DNA of 41,154 bases from IMG/VR virus record IMGVR_UViG_3300035210_000088, positions 1 through 41,154 of that record; one strand, written 5' to 3'. Below are positions 15,601 to 24,052 of this stretch, in pieces. Made by a program: the position numbers and the translations under genes. How positions within the stretch are numbered: the first letter of the stretch is position 1; every line of letters begins with the position of its first letter. The notes beneath the pieces are model-generated. The model searched no databases, was not told the origin of the DNA, and saw nothing but the letters and a program-made list of their open reading frames with translations. The stretch is from a virus.

Positions 15601-18332
15601 GCTACACGACACGCCAGCAGAAGGCTGTGGGTCAGGACACATACCTTGCCGTCAAGGGCGCCGATGCGGCGGGCGTTTCCGAGATTGCGGCCCTTGGTGC
15701 GTCCTACAAAGCCATCTACGGCGACGCCTATGCGACGGTCGGCAAGTTCCAAGACGCACTGGCCGCCCTCACCACAACTCTGACCGTAGAGCATGACGCC
15801 CTGCTCCGCACGTTCAACAAGGCGCAGAAAACCTCAGACCAAAACTACAACTCCCGCATCCTGACCGCGAACGGCAACACCGCCGGCGCCGCGCTCTACG
15901 CCAACGACAACGCCGCGGCGAACGAACTTCAGGCGCTGGCCGACACGTACGCCGCGGCGTTCGGCGCGGCCTACCTCGGCATGACCGAGTACACCGACGC
16001 GGTGCGGAAACTCACCGCCGTCCTGACGCTGGAACGCGCGGCCCTCGTTCTGTCCCAGGCCCAGGCGGCCCAGGCGACCGCGGAGACCGGTTTGACGGCG
16101 GCGCAGACGGCCGAGAAATCCGCCCGCGACGCCTACGTCAATGCGATCCAGGCCCACATCTCGACGCTGCAATCCAACACCGACGCGCTGGTGAGCGTGG
16201 CCAGCGGGCTGCATGCCTACATCCGCGGAATGGCGACCGGCGCAAACTCGCCGCTATCTCCAGAGGCCCAACTGATCGCGGCGAAGCAGGCGTTCGCGAC
16301 CGACGCTGCCGCGGCACAGAACGGCGACCAAGCGGCGGCAGGCCGGCTCGGCGGCGACAGCGACACCATGCTGGGCAAGGCGGCAGCCTACTACGGCAAG
16401 GCATCGTCGCAGTATGCCGAACTGTTCCAAGACACCAACACGCAACTGACGAAGGCCGAAGCCTACTACATCACCGAAGCGATGGTTTCGCAGCGGACGC
16501 TTGATGTCGAGACGGCAATCTGCAATCTGGCCAAGGACACCAATGTCAGCATCTCCGCGCTGAACGATGCGATCAAGCAGGCCGAACACGGCAACGACGC
16601 CGGGCTTCTGGCGCTTGAGAAGACGGTCGGCGCCACGTCGGCGCTTGACCTCGCCTCTCTTGAAGTGATTCGGTCCGTGATTGACTCGGGGCTTGGCGGA
16701 TCAATTGTTAGCCTGGATGCGCTGAAGCAGGTCACGCACGACACGGGCCTCGGCGACGTTGAAGCGATCAACGCCCTGATCGATCAGACCGAAAATTCCG
16801 GAAACGGCCTCGGCGAAGTCATGAAGGGCGTCGCCACGACGCTTGTAGACGCACAGAAAGACCCAACGTCGATCGGCGGCGTCAACGACAAGCTGCAAGC
16901 GATGATCGATGCCGCGGCGCTTGTGCAGACCCCCAACGACGCCACGCTGCACGGGATCATTGACGCCGTCACGGCTGGCGGGGCGGCCACGGGGGGCAGC
17001 CTCGAAACGCTGGCGGACAACTATCAGGCCCTTGTTGATGCGGCCCAGGCGACCTCTGGCAGCCTCACCAGCATGTCCGGCGCGGTGACTGCGGGCGCCG
17101 GCAGCGTGACCAGCATGTCCGGGGCGGTGTCCGGGGCGGGTGACAGCATCACGGGGCTGTCCGGGGCGGTGACCGCTTCCGGTGACGCTGTGACTGCGCT
17201 GTCCGGTGCGGTGTCCGGTAGCGCGGGCAGCCTCACCAGCATGTCGGGCGCCGTGACGGCGTCGGGCGGTGCCATCACGGGCCTGTCGGGCGCTGTGACG
17301 GCCAGCGGTGACAGTGTGTCGAAGATGGCCGACGCCGTATCCGGCAGCGCAACCAGCCTCTCTGGCCTGTCGGGGGCGGTGTCCGGCAGCTCTGACAGCG
17401 TGTCGAAGATGTCCGGCGCCGTCTCAAGTGGGGCGGACAGCGTGTCGGCGATGGCCAAGGCGTTGTCGGAGCAGGGGTCTCCGTCCGCCGCTATCGAAAC
17501 GATGAAGACGGCTATGGCGACGGCCATCTCAGACGGAACAGGGGGCACAACCAGCAGCATCCACGACCTGATGACCGCCTACAGCAACGGCCAAAAGGGC
17601 GTGGGGGACGCGATCTTGGCGCTGGCGAAGGCAATGGAGCTTACGGCGGTCGCCAAGAAGGAACTCGACGCGGTGTCTACGCCGACGCACACGGCGACCG
17701 TGGCGGCCGACTATCAATCCATGCTGGGTCGCGCTCCCGTCGGCGCGGAATCTGCCCCGTGGGTCGCGCAGTTGGACGCCGGGGCGACGAACGCAACGGT
17801 GCAGGCCAGCATCGCCCAGACCCCGGAATACCTCGTGCGGCAGGACTACCTGGCCCTGCTCAACCGGGCGCCCGACGCTGCAGGGATGAAGACCTGGACC
17901 GACGCCATGACGCAGAAGGGTTGGACCAACGCCATGGTCCAAGCCAGCATCAAGACCCTGCCCGAGTATAAATCTCTGCACGGCCTCGCCGCCGGCGGCT
18001 GGGTGAGCAACGGGGCGTGGAACGAAGACAGCGTCATCGCCATGACGGCGGGCGGCGCGGCGCAACCGCTGGCCGGGGGTGAGTATGTGGTGAGCGCCCC
18101 CGCGGCGGCGCAGTTCGCGGACATCCTCCCGGTGATCAATCGCGGCAGCTACAGCAGCAACGACAACTCGTCCCAGGCGGTGCTGGCCGAGCTGCGCGCG
18201 GTGCGGCTCGAACTGGCCGAGCTGCGGAAGACGACGGCGGCGGTGGGCGTGCACGTCGGCAACAAGGTCGCCGAGGGCACGGCGATCGCCGCCGGCGGAC
18301 AGGCCACCACAAGGCTGAGGGCGGCCCGATGA
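12639..18332 (+). CDS. tail tape measure protein
   Basis: 1,897 residues; at about 1.5 angstrom per residue this predicts a tail near 285 nm. Residues about 110-270 match the tape-measure N-terminal domain (RLGSATGSVEAASRAYDSL, LASGKLQGDELRSLLENMPQ). A lambda H C-terminal-like block follows (SGDMFADLFATTGGGWDKMWK, about 571-597). A glycine-zipper segment (about 725-800) could insert in membranes during DNA entry. Residues about 1474-1611 are tandem 14-residue repeats around SGAV. Two DUF4214-like motifs (DYQSMLGRAP, DYLALLNRAP; about 1690-1781) precede the 'GGEYVVSAP' tail and a terminal coiled coil. ATG 12639 overlaps the upstream TAA. Confidence 0.95.
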   Translation: MSGSATRTVAIRLTLEQADAVRRGLESIGRDGSAALRQIESASSSAGTSVTALAGVSDAAARTIGRLDGAFGGLGASALRASSGLSGAAAGMAALGAGAVASGVAIAKMGDAYTATMQRLGSATGSVEAASRAYDSLYQLSQKTGVAITESAGAFSRFAVAAKDIGATQSQVVDLVATIQKAGILSGGSAQETGAAVQQLGQALASGKLQGDELRSLLENMPQLAQKLAQELGVGIGQLREMGSEGKLTADTVFPALLRAGEKLNEEFDKLAPTMGRSFDILGSSMVSFGANLDKALGLSQAIAAAAQAAAGAVNSVRRYILPTDSEASATKSAAEVKAAEDLARNLRLEQRARVGGGHSDEVQMRTQHLSDDALMQRIAEQDRIIHDGYERRERTQAEFNARDDKEQAGADARKRDQQTAANAKTAEALILSLDKRAAAEKKYTDSIGKIQESRDAGAMSAGTAQHLAEIALAEKTQALTEKTEHAKTAAVRKGAEDRRAAYDEPYLDPTSGLLLGSDAEVKAAHQAKAAAAKWVSANESAQSDITKAAEREEEKRQRVAERSTDDIVRYSGDMFADLFATTGGGWDKMWKNMQTTAIATLARIVAEAAVRPIVTPIVGAFMGASGSASGSASSGSSMVTLGKDIYNAGKSLYSVYDNVASTGSFFGPETTGAINAWGSANLGTGAGMSAESIAAMSPESSFAAASYGSGEALGGTSLAGAASLAGAGIAGVSGGYMLGGMIGNAINPGHEDQTQVGSAAGALAGAAIGSIIPGIGTALGLFIGGLVGGAGGGALGSMFGPGAPHNGWGFHATADASGQIRSTDEHYNDVAKEKWTADMANMAKVNAFMAAHAIQASGESIVGGNNTGVAGQVDDFGNTAGAFKFSTTSDSASLKTVLDRVFASYSDLEDAVNASTNFDTLTASAPVVATIGSLDTAISQINTTFDAVTASAVKYGLSEDALNAARAKAIAATNAEADAVTTAYLASYTTRQQKAVGQDTYLAVKGADAAGVSEIAALGASYKAIYGDAYATVGKFQDALAALTTTLTVEHDALLRTFNKAQKTSDQNYNSRILTANGNTAGAALYANDNAAANELQALADTYAAAFGAAYLGMTEYTDAVRKLTAVLTLERAALVLSQAQAAQATAETGLTAAQTAEKSARDAYVNAIQAHISTLQSNTDALVSVASGLHAYIRGMATGANSPLSPEAQLIAAKQAFATDAAAAQNGDQAAAGRLGGDSDTMLGKAAAYYGKASSQYAELFQDTNTQLTKAEAYYITEAMVSQRTLDVETAICNLAKDTNVSISALNDAIKQAEHGNDAGLLALEKTVGATSALDLASLEVIRSVIDSGLGGSIVSLDALKQVTHDTGLGDVEAINALIDQTENSGNGLGEVMKGVATTLVDAQKDPTSIGGVNDKLQAMIDAAALVQTPNDATLHGIIDAVTAGGAATGGSLETLADNYQALVDAAQATSGSLTSMSGAVTAGAGSVTSMSGAVSGAGDSITGLSGAVTASGDAVTALSGAVSGSAGSLTSMSGAVTASGGAITGLSGAVTASGDSVSKMADAVSGSATSLSGLSGAVSGSSDSVSKMSGAVSSGADSVSAMAKALSEQGSPSAAIETMKTAMATAISDGTGGTTSSIHDLMTAYSNGQKGVGDAILALAKAMELTAVAKKELDAVSTPTHTATVAADYQSMLGRAPVGAESAPWVAQLDAGATNATVQASIAQTPEYLVRQDYLALLNRAPDAAGMKTWTDAMTQKGWTNAMVQASIKTLPEYKSLHGLAAGGWVSNGAWNEDSVIAMTAGGAAQPLAGGEYVVSAPAAAQFADILPVINRGSYSSNDNSSQAVLAELRAVRLELAELRKTTAAVGVHVGNKVAEGTAIAAGGQATTRLRAAR
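17059..17470 (+). repeat. tandem 42-bp / 14-residue repeats in tape measure
   Basis: About ten units with constant 14-residue period, consensus S-G-A-V-x-x-x-G-x-x-(V/I)-x-x-(L/M). Hydrophobic residues at positions 4, 11 and 14 form a heptad-like stripe, so each unit is two heptads of a weak coiled coil. Unit count may vary between relatives and tune tail length. Confidence 0.85.
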
Positions 18333-19918
18333 TCCACCTGGTCGAAATCTCGGGCCTGCCGCCCGGCTCCGACACGCTGCAAACGCTCCGCTACTGCACG
18401 GGCGAAGCCTATGTGACGACGCCCAGCGACGCCCCGCCCAACACTAAATACCTCCCGCGCGTGATCTCGCCCGGAACCTACGAACGGCACCTCTGGCGGG
18501 CCGGCACGACGCGCGGCCGAGGCGAGGTGTCGTACGGCTCAATCGAACTCGCCAACGCCGACGGCGCGCTGGATTTCCTGGCGTCCTGGGACGTGGACGG
18601 TCGCGCCCTGACGATCCTACGCGGCGACCCGGCAGCCGGCCGAGCGGCGTTCCAGACCGTGTTCGCCGGCACCATGGACAGCATCGCCGCCACCTGGGCG
18701 ACGATATCCGTCCGCATCCGCGACGTCGCCGCGGCCGTCGCGGAAAAGCTGGCCGTCTCCGACCGCTACACCGGCGGCAACGTGCTGCCGAACGGCGTGG
18801 AAGGGGTGGCCGACGATCTCAAGAGCAAGTCCAAGCCGCTGCTGATCGGCGAGTGCCAGAACTTCGCGCCGCCGCGGGTCAACGCCAGCCTGCTCATCTA
18901 CCAGATCAGCGCCGCCCCGATTGACGCCATAACCGCCGTCTTCGACAACGGGAACACCCTCACGCCCGGCGTCGCCCGCGCCAACGTCGCGGCCCTGCAA
19001 GCGACGGCGCCGGCGGTCGGGAAATACGACTGGTCTCTCGGCGACACGACAGAAGGCGCCTACTTCCGGCTCGGCTCCACACCGGGCAGCGATGCCATCA
19101 CCTGTAGCGCCCGCGCCGCCCCAGCGGCCGGCTGCACGGTGGCGCAGACGGTGCAGACGGTGCTTGCGCGGGCCGGCGCCACGGTATCCGGCGTCGCCGC
19201 TCTGGACGCGCTACAGCCGGCAGTCGTGGGGTATTTCGTCGGCGTCGGCGGCGACACGCTGGGCGCGACGGACGCGGAGTTGGTGACGGCCGGGACGCAG
19301 ATCGGCGTCGTGCTCGATGCCCTCTGCGCCAGCGTCGGCGCGTCATGGACCCCGGACCGCAACGGTCAGTTCGTGCTCCGCCGCCTGGAACCGCCAACCG
19401 GGCCGCCGATCGTCACGTTCGGGCACTGGCAGATCATTGACGCCCTCACGCTCATCCCCACCGAAGACGACGGGCGCGGCATCCCCGCCTACGAAATCGA
19501 ACTGCACTACGGCCGAAACTGGACCGTCCAGTCCGGCGCCTCCGTCTCAGGCGCCGCCGACGCACGCAAAGACTGGCTCGCGCTGGCCTACCGAACGGCA
19601 CGCGCCACCATTCCAACGGTGTGGAACCCGGCGACGCAGACCGGCCGCAACCCATCGTCCAAGCCATGCACCGTCGAGACGCTGCTACGAGACGAGGCCG
19701 ACGCAATCTCCGAGGCAACGCGCTTGGCGCCGATCTACGGGGCACGCCGGACCTACCTGTCGTTCGTCGTAGCGCCCGATCAGGCGGCAGGCGTGGACCT
19801 CGGATCGATCATCGCACTCGACACGCCCCGCTTCGGCCTTGCCGGGAAGCCGCTCGTGGTGACGGGCATCCTTGAGGATCGCGGCGGCAACAGAACAACC
19901 CTCTTCGCGTGGGGCTAA
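18329..19918 (+). CDS. distal tail / tail hub protein, BR0599 (DUF2163) type
   Basis: 529-residue tail-tip protein. 'TTRGRGEVSYGSIELANADGALDFLASWDVDGRALTILRGDP' near the N-terminus and 'FQTVFAGTMDSIAATWATISVRIRD' are characteristic of the DUF2163/BR0599 proteins of alphaproteobacterial phages and gene transfer agents, which sit in the baseplate hub region. The C-terminal part (EATRLAPIYGARRTYLSFVV...DLGSIIALDTPRFGL) resembles hub beta barrels. Start overlaps the tape-measure stop (ATGA) with GAGGG as SD. Confidence 0.75.
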   Translation: MIHLVEISGLPPGSDTLQTLRYCTGEAYVTTPSDAPPNTKYLPRVISPGTYERHLWRAGTTRGRGEVSYGSIELANADGALDFLASWDVDGRALTILRGDPAAGRAAFQTVFAGTMDSIAATWATISVRIRDVAAAVAEKLAVSDRYTGGNVLPNGVEGVADDLKSKSKPLLIGECQNFAPPRVNASLLIYQISAAPIDAITAVFDNGNTLTPGVARANVAALQATAPAVGKYDWSLGDTTEGAYFRLGSTPGSDAITCSARAAPAAGCTVAQTVQTVLARAGATVSGVAALDALQPAVVGYFVGVGGDTLGATDAELVTAGTQIGVVLDALCASVGASWTPDRNGQFVLRRLEPPTGPPIVTFGHWQIIDALTLIPTEDDGRGIPAYEIELHYGRNWTVQSGASVSGAADARKDWLALAYRTARATIPTVWNPATQTGRNPSSKPCTVETLLRDEADAISEATRLAPIYGARRTYLSFVVAPDQAAGVDLGSIIALDTPRFGLAGKPLVVTGILEDRGGNRTTLFAWG

Positions 19919-19921
19919 CGC

Positions 19922-21526
19922 ATGTCGAAAAACTGCATTCTCGCTGCACCCGACTACGTAATGGCGGCTGGCGTGTCCGTGTCCGGCGGATCATGGCTGC
20001 CGGCGCTGCCCGCGGCGAACCTTGTGCGGCGCGAGTTCGCCCACCTCGCGCGCTCAACCGACACGGCCCCGGCGTCCACGCAATGCCTGATAGACCTCGG
20101 TCAAACGCGTGACGTGATGGTGGCGGCAATCCCGATCTGCAACGGCACGCTGCGGGCTAAGGTGCGGGTTCGGGGCTATGATGCTGCGCCGTCGCGTCCA
20201 AACCTCACACGCGCCTCGATCGCGACTTATACCGACTGCAATGGCTACCTTGCGACAGCCGCCATCGACGAAGCACGGTATCAATACGACCCGGTGACGC
20301 TGGCGCCGCTCGGCGCGCTGATCGAAGCGGCAGACACCAACTACAGCACGAACCCGCGCGGCGAGGGCGGAACGCCCGGCGTTATCGGCGCGGGCGGCGT
20401 GCTGCCGACCGGCTGGACCGTGATTGTCCCCGCGGGGGTGACATGCCAGTACATCGGCCCGGCTATCGAGGACGGAATCCCCGCTCATGATCTGCGGTTC
20501 TTTGGGTCCTCCGCGACGGGCAGCATCCAGCTTTCCGATTGGGGCGCGACCGCCTGGCGCATTGATTGCGACGCCTATGATAACGCTTTCAACAGCGCCA
20601 ATCTTCGTCTTGTCGGAGGCACGCTGAACAACATCGCCGGGCCGGTTGTTAATCTCAACAATTACTATGCGGGACCGGGCACAAATTCATCGTTTGCCTA
20701 CCCCGTCACGTCGGCACCGCTCCGCACCCAGCGAATGACTCTTTCCAGCACGGGCGGCAGCGGCGGGTCATCGGTCTGCTTCGCGCCGCAGTTCTTCCCC
20801 TTGGGCGCGATTGATTTCACCGTGCGCGTTGCTGTGCCACAGTTGTCCAAAACCGGGCACGGGTCGATTATCCTGCCGCCGGTTGGATCGCCGGGCGCCT
20901 CCTCGCGCGCTGCCGATATTCCGCCCGATGTCGCACCGTTCGCAGACACCGGCTGGTGCGACCTCTTCCCGCCGACATACCCGGTTGACGCGCTGTGGTG
21001 GGGCCACCCGTCGCTGTGGGACGGTCGCCCGGCAGCGGAGGACGCAGGATTGTTCCCGCAGCCGTTCGTGGCGGTTCTGCCCGAAGCGGTCATCGCGCGA
21101 TACTGGCTCGTTGAAATCAGCGATCCGCAAAACCCGGACGGCTACGTGCAAATGCCGCGCGTCGTTCTGGCCCCCGGCTGGCAACCCAGCCTCAACCTGT
21201 CCTACGGCGCGACGATCGGCATCGAAGACGGCTCGCAGGTTCAAGAGTCGCTCGGCGGGGCGGAGTTCTTCGACCATCGGGCCAAGAAGCGTGTGGCGCA
21301 CTTCACGCTCACGAACCTGCCGAAATCCGAGGCGGCGGCTCAGGCCCTCGCGCTTCAACAGCGGCTCGGCATCAGCGGCCAGATGTTCTTTGTCATGGCC
21401 CCAGGCGATGCCGAGGGGCTGGCGCGCACGTCGTTCCTCGCGCGCATGCGGACGCTGTCGCCGCTGGAAATGGCTGTCCACGGCCGCATGAGCGCGCCGT
21501 TCGAACTGTTGGAGGTGGTGGCGTGA
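19922..21526 (+). CDS. tail-tip structural protein with probable carbohydrate-binding insert
   Basis: 534 residues, no signal peptide. N-terminus 'CILAAPDYVMAAGVSVSGGSWLPALPAANLVRREFAHLARS' is typical of phage tail-tip proteins that bind a receptor sugar. The central part (about 150-290: TNYSTNPRGEGG...GWTVIVPAGVTCQYIG, TLNNIAGPVVNL) reads like a carbohydrate-binding jelly-roll insert. The C-terminal half has many aromatic residues. It lies between the hub and the fibre gene, three bases after the previous stop. Family name not recognised with certainty. Confidence 0.65.
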   Translation: MSKNCILAAPDYVMAAGVSVSGGSWLPALPAANLVRREFAHLARSTDTAPASTQCLIDLGQTRDVMVAAIPICNGTLRAKVRVRGYDAAPSRPNLTRASIATYTDCNGYLATAAIDEARYQYDPVTLAPLGALIEAADTNYSTNPRGEGGTPGVIGAGGVLPTGWTVIVPAGVTCQYIGPAIEDGIPAHDLRFFGSSATGSIQLSDWGATAWRIDCDAYDNAFNSANLRLVGGTLNNIAGPVVNLNNYYAGPGTNSSFAYPVTSAPLRTQRMTLSSTGGSGGSSVCFAPQFFPLGAIDFTVRVAVPQLSKTGHGSIILPPVGSPGASSRAADIPPDVAPFADTGWCDLFPPTYPVDALWWGHPSLWDGRPAAEDAGLFPQPFVAVLPEAVIARYWLVEISDPQNPDGYVQMPRVVLAPGWQPSLNLSYGATIGIEDGSQVQESLGGAEFFDHRAKKRVAHFTLTNLPKSEAAAQALALQQRLGISGQMFFVMAPGDAEGLARTSFLARMRTLSPLEMAVHGRMSAPFELLEVVA

Positions 21527-22929
21527 CGAATATTATCGGCACATGGTCCGGCGTGCCTATCGACGCCGACGCAATTGCAGGCCGAGGCTACCTTGACCCG
21601 ATCGTCGTCAACGGAGCGACTTACCCGCGCATGTGGGGCTACATGGCGGCGGGCATCGGCCAGTTCGCTACGCACGGCGGGCTGCTGTTCGTAGCATCGT
21701 CGGTCACGAGCGTCGCTGCTGGGGCCGGGTCGCAATCGTTCGTCGTTGACGCGGCCAAAGGGTTCCAAATCGGGCAAACGATCGTCGTCACTTCGACGGT
21801 CGCGCCGACGGTGTGGATGCTGGGCACCGTCACGAGCTACAGCGCGGTCACGGGCGCCCTTGTCGTCAACGTGTCTCTAGTCAACGGCAGCGGAACCTAC
21901 GCGGCGTGGTCCGTGACGTTGTCCGGTCCGCGCGGGGCAGCGGGCGCGGCAGGGTCGGGCACGACGATCAACGCGCAACAGGATGGCGTGAGCGTCACCG
22001 CCGCGCCGCGCGCTGCGATCAACGCGACGTGGTCCGTGACGGCGGTTGACGACTCTGCGGGAGGACGGATCGGCCTGAAGCTGACGGGCGACTCCGCAGC
22101 GCCAGGCGCGCGCCGGGTCTACGGCACGGACGCGAGCGGTGCGCGGGGGTGGCAGACCGGCGCCGGGGTCGCGCGGTCGGCGCGCACGAGCAACACCGCG
22201 CTCGCCGTGGCCGATCTCGGGGCGCTGATCGACGCGTCAGGCACGTGGACGCAAACGCTCGTTGCCGCAGCGACGCTCGGCGCTGGGTGGTCGTGCTGGT
22301 TCGCGAACAGCGGCACGGGGACGATCACGATTGACCCGAACGGATCGGAGACAATCGACGGGCGCACGACGATCACGGCATACCCAGGAGAGTCGTTCCT
22401 GATCCAATGCGACGGCACGGCATTTCACACGCCGGGCAGACCGCGCGGGTGGGTGCCGATGGGCACGACGACGATTCCGGGTGGAGCGCCAACGTCGGTG
22501 GATTTCGAGGCGCCGTTCGGGGATGCTGAGATGTCGTCAATCTCAATCGAGTTCGATAGCCTGCTCGATGCAGGGGGCGTGGCACTTACTGGTCTAGTGA
22601 AGAAGGGCGGAAGTTATCAAACGTCCGGCTACGCGTATACCACCAGTAGCGACACCGCGTCGTATAGCGCGTCAGCGTCCAGCCTGCCGATATGCTCACA
22701 CCTTGACAATTCCATAAAGGCGTCAGGCCGGGTTACAGTTGACGGTTGCTCGGGGGCCGGTCAATCGGGTGCCATTTCGTGGGCGTCGGCGTCTCTGGCA
22801 ACCGGCACATACCCACGAAACGGGTGTGGGATGCAGAGCACCGCCTCGGCCGCCCAAGGGTTCCGGTTTGCCAGCGGATCGTCGTTTCAGGCCGGCGGTT
22901 TGTTTCGCGTCTCTGGCTACAGGGGTTGA
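21523..22929 (+). CDS. tail fibre, receptor-binding candidate
   Basis: 468 residues from GTG 21523 (SD GGAGG, spacing 7; overlaps the previous stop). An N-terminal beta-rich attachment part is followed by a short collagen-like run GPRGAAGAAGSG (about 144-155), a common trimerising linker in fibres, then repeated beta segments. The C-terminal domain (about 330-468) is Ser/Gly-rich with paired Cys (PICSHLDN, DGCSGAG, NGCGMQ), ending in 'GGLFRVSGYRG', like fibre tip domains. It probably sets host range. Confidence 0.75.
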   Translation: MTNIIGTWSGVPIDADAIAGRGYLDPIVVNGATYPRMWGYMAAGIGQFATHGGLLFVASSVTSVAAGAGSQSFVVDAAKGFQIGQTIVVTSTVAPTVWMLGTVTSYSAVTGALVVNVSLVNGSGTYAAWSVTLSGPRGAAGAAGSGTTINAQQDGVSVTAAPRAAINATWSVTAVDDSAGGRIGLKLTGDSAAPGARRVYGTDASGARGWQTGAGVARSARTSNTALAVADLGALIDASGTWTQTLVAAATLGAGWSCWFANSGTGTITIDPNGSETIDGRTTITAYPGESFLIQCDGTAFHTPGRPRGWVPMGTTTIPGGAPTSVDFEAPFGDAEMSSISIEFDSLLDAGGVALTGLVKKGGSYQTSGYAYTTSSDTASYSASASSLPICSHLDNSIKASGRVTVDGCSGAGQSGAISWASASLATGTYPRNGCGMQSTASAAQGFRFASGSSFQAGGLFRVSGYRG

Positions 22930-22931
22930 CC

Positions 22932-23267
22932 ATGCAAAAGCTCGTAGACGGCGTGCTGGTCGATCTCACGCCAGAGGAAATCGCAGAGTTGCAGGCGCCG
23001 CCCGCCGCCGTGGTGCCGCCCGTTGTCCCTATGTGGAAAGCCAAGGGCGCACTTTCCAAAGCCCCGCCGGTCCACACCGGCGCGACGCTGTTGGACGATG
23101 CCAACGCCGTCGTGACAGAGGGCAACGGCGTGGCGGCGATCTATTGGGAATACGCCACGGAACTGCACCGCAGCGACCCGGAGGTTGCGAAGATCGCGGC
23201 CTTGCTCGGCCTCACCGATGCGCAGGTTGATGCGCTGTTCGTCACCGCCGCGGCGCTGACGATCTGA
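22932..23267 (+). CDS. small tail-fibre-associated protein
   Basis: 111 residues starting two bases after the fibre stop, with AGGGG as SD. It opens 'MQKLVDGVLVDLTPEEIAELQAPP', a motif frequent in small proteins that follow fibre genes in siphophages, and ends in a helical domain (EVAKIAALLGLTDAQVDALFVTAAAL). It may be a fibre chaperone or a virion component; no catalytic motif is visible. Confidence 0.6.
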   Translation: MQKLVDGVLVDLTPEEIAELQAPPAAVVPPVVPMWKAKGALSKAPPVHTGATLLDDANAVVTEGNGVAAIYWEYATELHRSDPEVAKIAALLGLTDAQVDALFVTAAALTI

Positions 23268-23271
23268 GAAA

Positions 23272-23301
23272 CGCGCCAGTCCGTTCGTGCGGACCGGCGC
23301 G
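23272..23301 (+). terminator. hairpin between structural and lysis genes
   Basis: 12-bp stem (23272-23283 with 23290-23301, one A.C mismatch) with a TTCGTG loop, right after the last structural gene. No T-run follows, so at most a weak or factor-dependent terminator, or an RNA-processing point. Confidence 0.5.
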
Positions 23302-23334
23302 CACAGACACCCCACACAGCGACAGGAACGCCAC

Positions 23335-23406
23335 ATGGGATCGATTACACCAATGCACATGCGCGGCCGTTTTCGACATCACGCCCGCGTGAGGTGGGCG
23401 AGATGA
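23335..23406 (+). CDS. possible 23-residue basic leader peptide
   Basis: ATG 23335 has a good SD (AGGAA 23324-23328, spacing 6) and reads MGSITPMHMRGRFRHHARVRWAR, with its TGA overlapping the next start (ATGA). The spacing and coupling argue for real translation; very short length and Arg/His richness leave doubt. It may only serve to couple translation into the lysis module. Confidence 0.35.
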   Translation: MGSITPMHMRGRFRHHARVRWAR

Positions 23407-23687
23407 AAGAGGCGGGCGACTGGATCATGCTGGCCCTGACGTGCGGATGGGGCGGCATGTTGCTGTTGGCAAAGGCTTTCAGCGGCAGCATCGCGAAAAA
23501 CGATACGGCCCGGATTGCCGGGGACACGCGGTTGCAGGAGTCGATTGACGCTCTGAAAACCGCGCTTTCTGAGCATCGCGTCGAGAACGCACAAACGCTG
23601 TCCGACCTCGCGCGCCGCGCCGATATCGAGGCGCTGCGATCCAGCGTGGAAGAGGTTCGGCGACATTTAGGGAGGCGCGCGCTGTGA
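23403..23687 (+). CDS. small membrane protein with coiled coil, lysis module
   Basis: 94 residues from ATG 23403 (GAGG upstream). One transmembrane helix (WIMLALTCGWGGMLLLAKAF, about 7-26) is followed by a soluble coiled coil (DTRLQESIDALKTALSEHRVENAQTLSDLARRADIEALRSSVEEVRRHL). This matches small DUF2730-like phage membrane proteins found by lysis genes; it could also be a holin modulator or inner-membrane spanin. The stop overlaps the next GTG by four bases. Confidence 0.65.
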   Translation: MKEAGDWIMLALTCGWGGMLLLAKAFSGSIAKNDTARIAGDTRLQESIDALKTALSEHRVENAQTLSDLARRADIEALRSSVEEVRRHLGRRAL

Positions 23688-24052
23688 TCCGCACCAGAAA
23701 GGTGGCCGGATGGTTGCTCATCGCGGCGAGCGCGGGATGTGCCGCCATGGGTTCGATTGCTGCCAACCGCGCCGTGTCCGATGCCAGGGCGGCCGAGCCA
23801 TACCGCGCGGCTGAAGTCGCCCAGCAACAGGCCGTCATCGGCACGCTGGGCGCCGCACTCTCCGATCAACTCAGCCGGCCCGTGCCGGCACCCATTATCC
23901 GAATGGAGGCGACCCGTGCGCCGATCTGCACCGATGGCCCTGGCATTGCTGTGTCCGCTGCTCTTGCCGGCGTGCGCCGCTCCGCCGCCACCCTCACCGC
24001 TGCCGCCGGCGACGTGCGCGCCGGAACCGCCAGCCCCGCGCGGGGGCGGTGA
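23684..24052 (+). CDS. inner-membrane spanin (Rz-like)
   Basis: 122 residues from GTG 23684. One N-terminal membrane helix (VAGWLLIAASAGCAAMGSIAA, about 7-27) and a short coiled segment (SDARAAEPYRAAEVAQQQAVIGTLGAALSDQL) give Rz topology. Sequence identity to known Rz is not obvious; the strongest argument is the embedded Rz1-like lipoprotein in another frame, the hallmark of overlapping spanin pairs. The role is fusing inner and outer membranes at lysis. Confidence 0.6.
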   Translation: MIRTRKVAGWLLIAASAGCAAMGSIAANRAVSDARAAEPYRAAEVAQQQAVIGTLGAALSDQLSRPVPAPIIRMEATRAPICTDGPGIAVSAALAGVRRSAATLTAAAGDVRAGTASPARGR

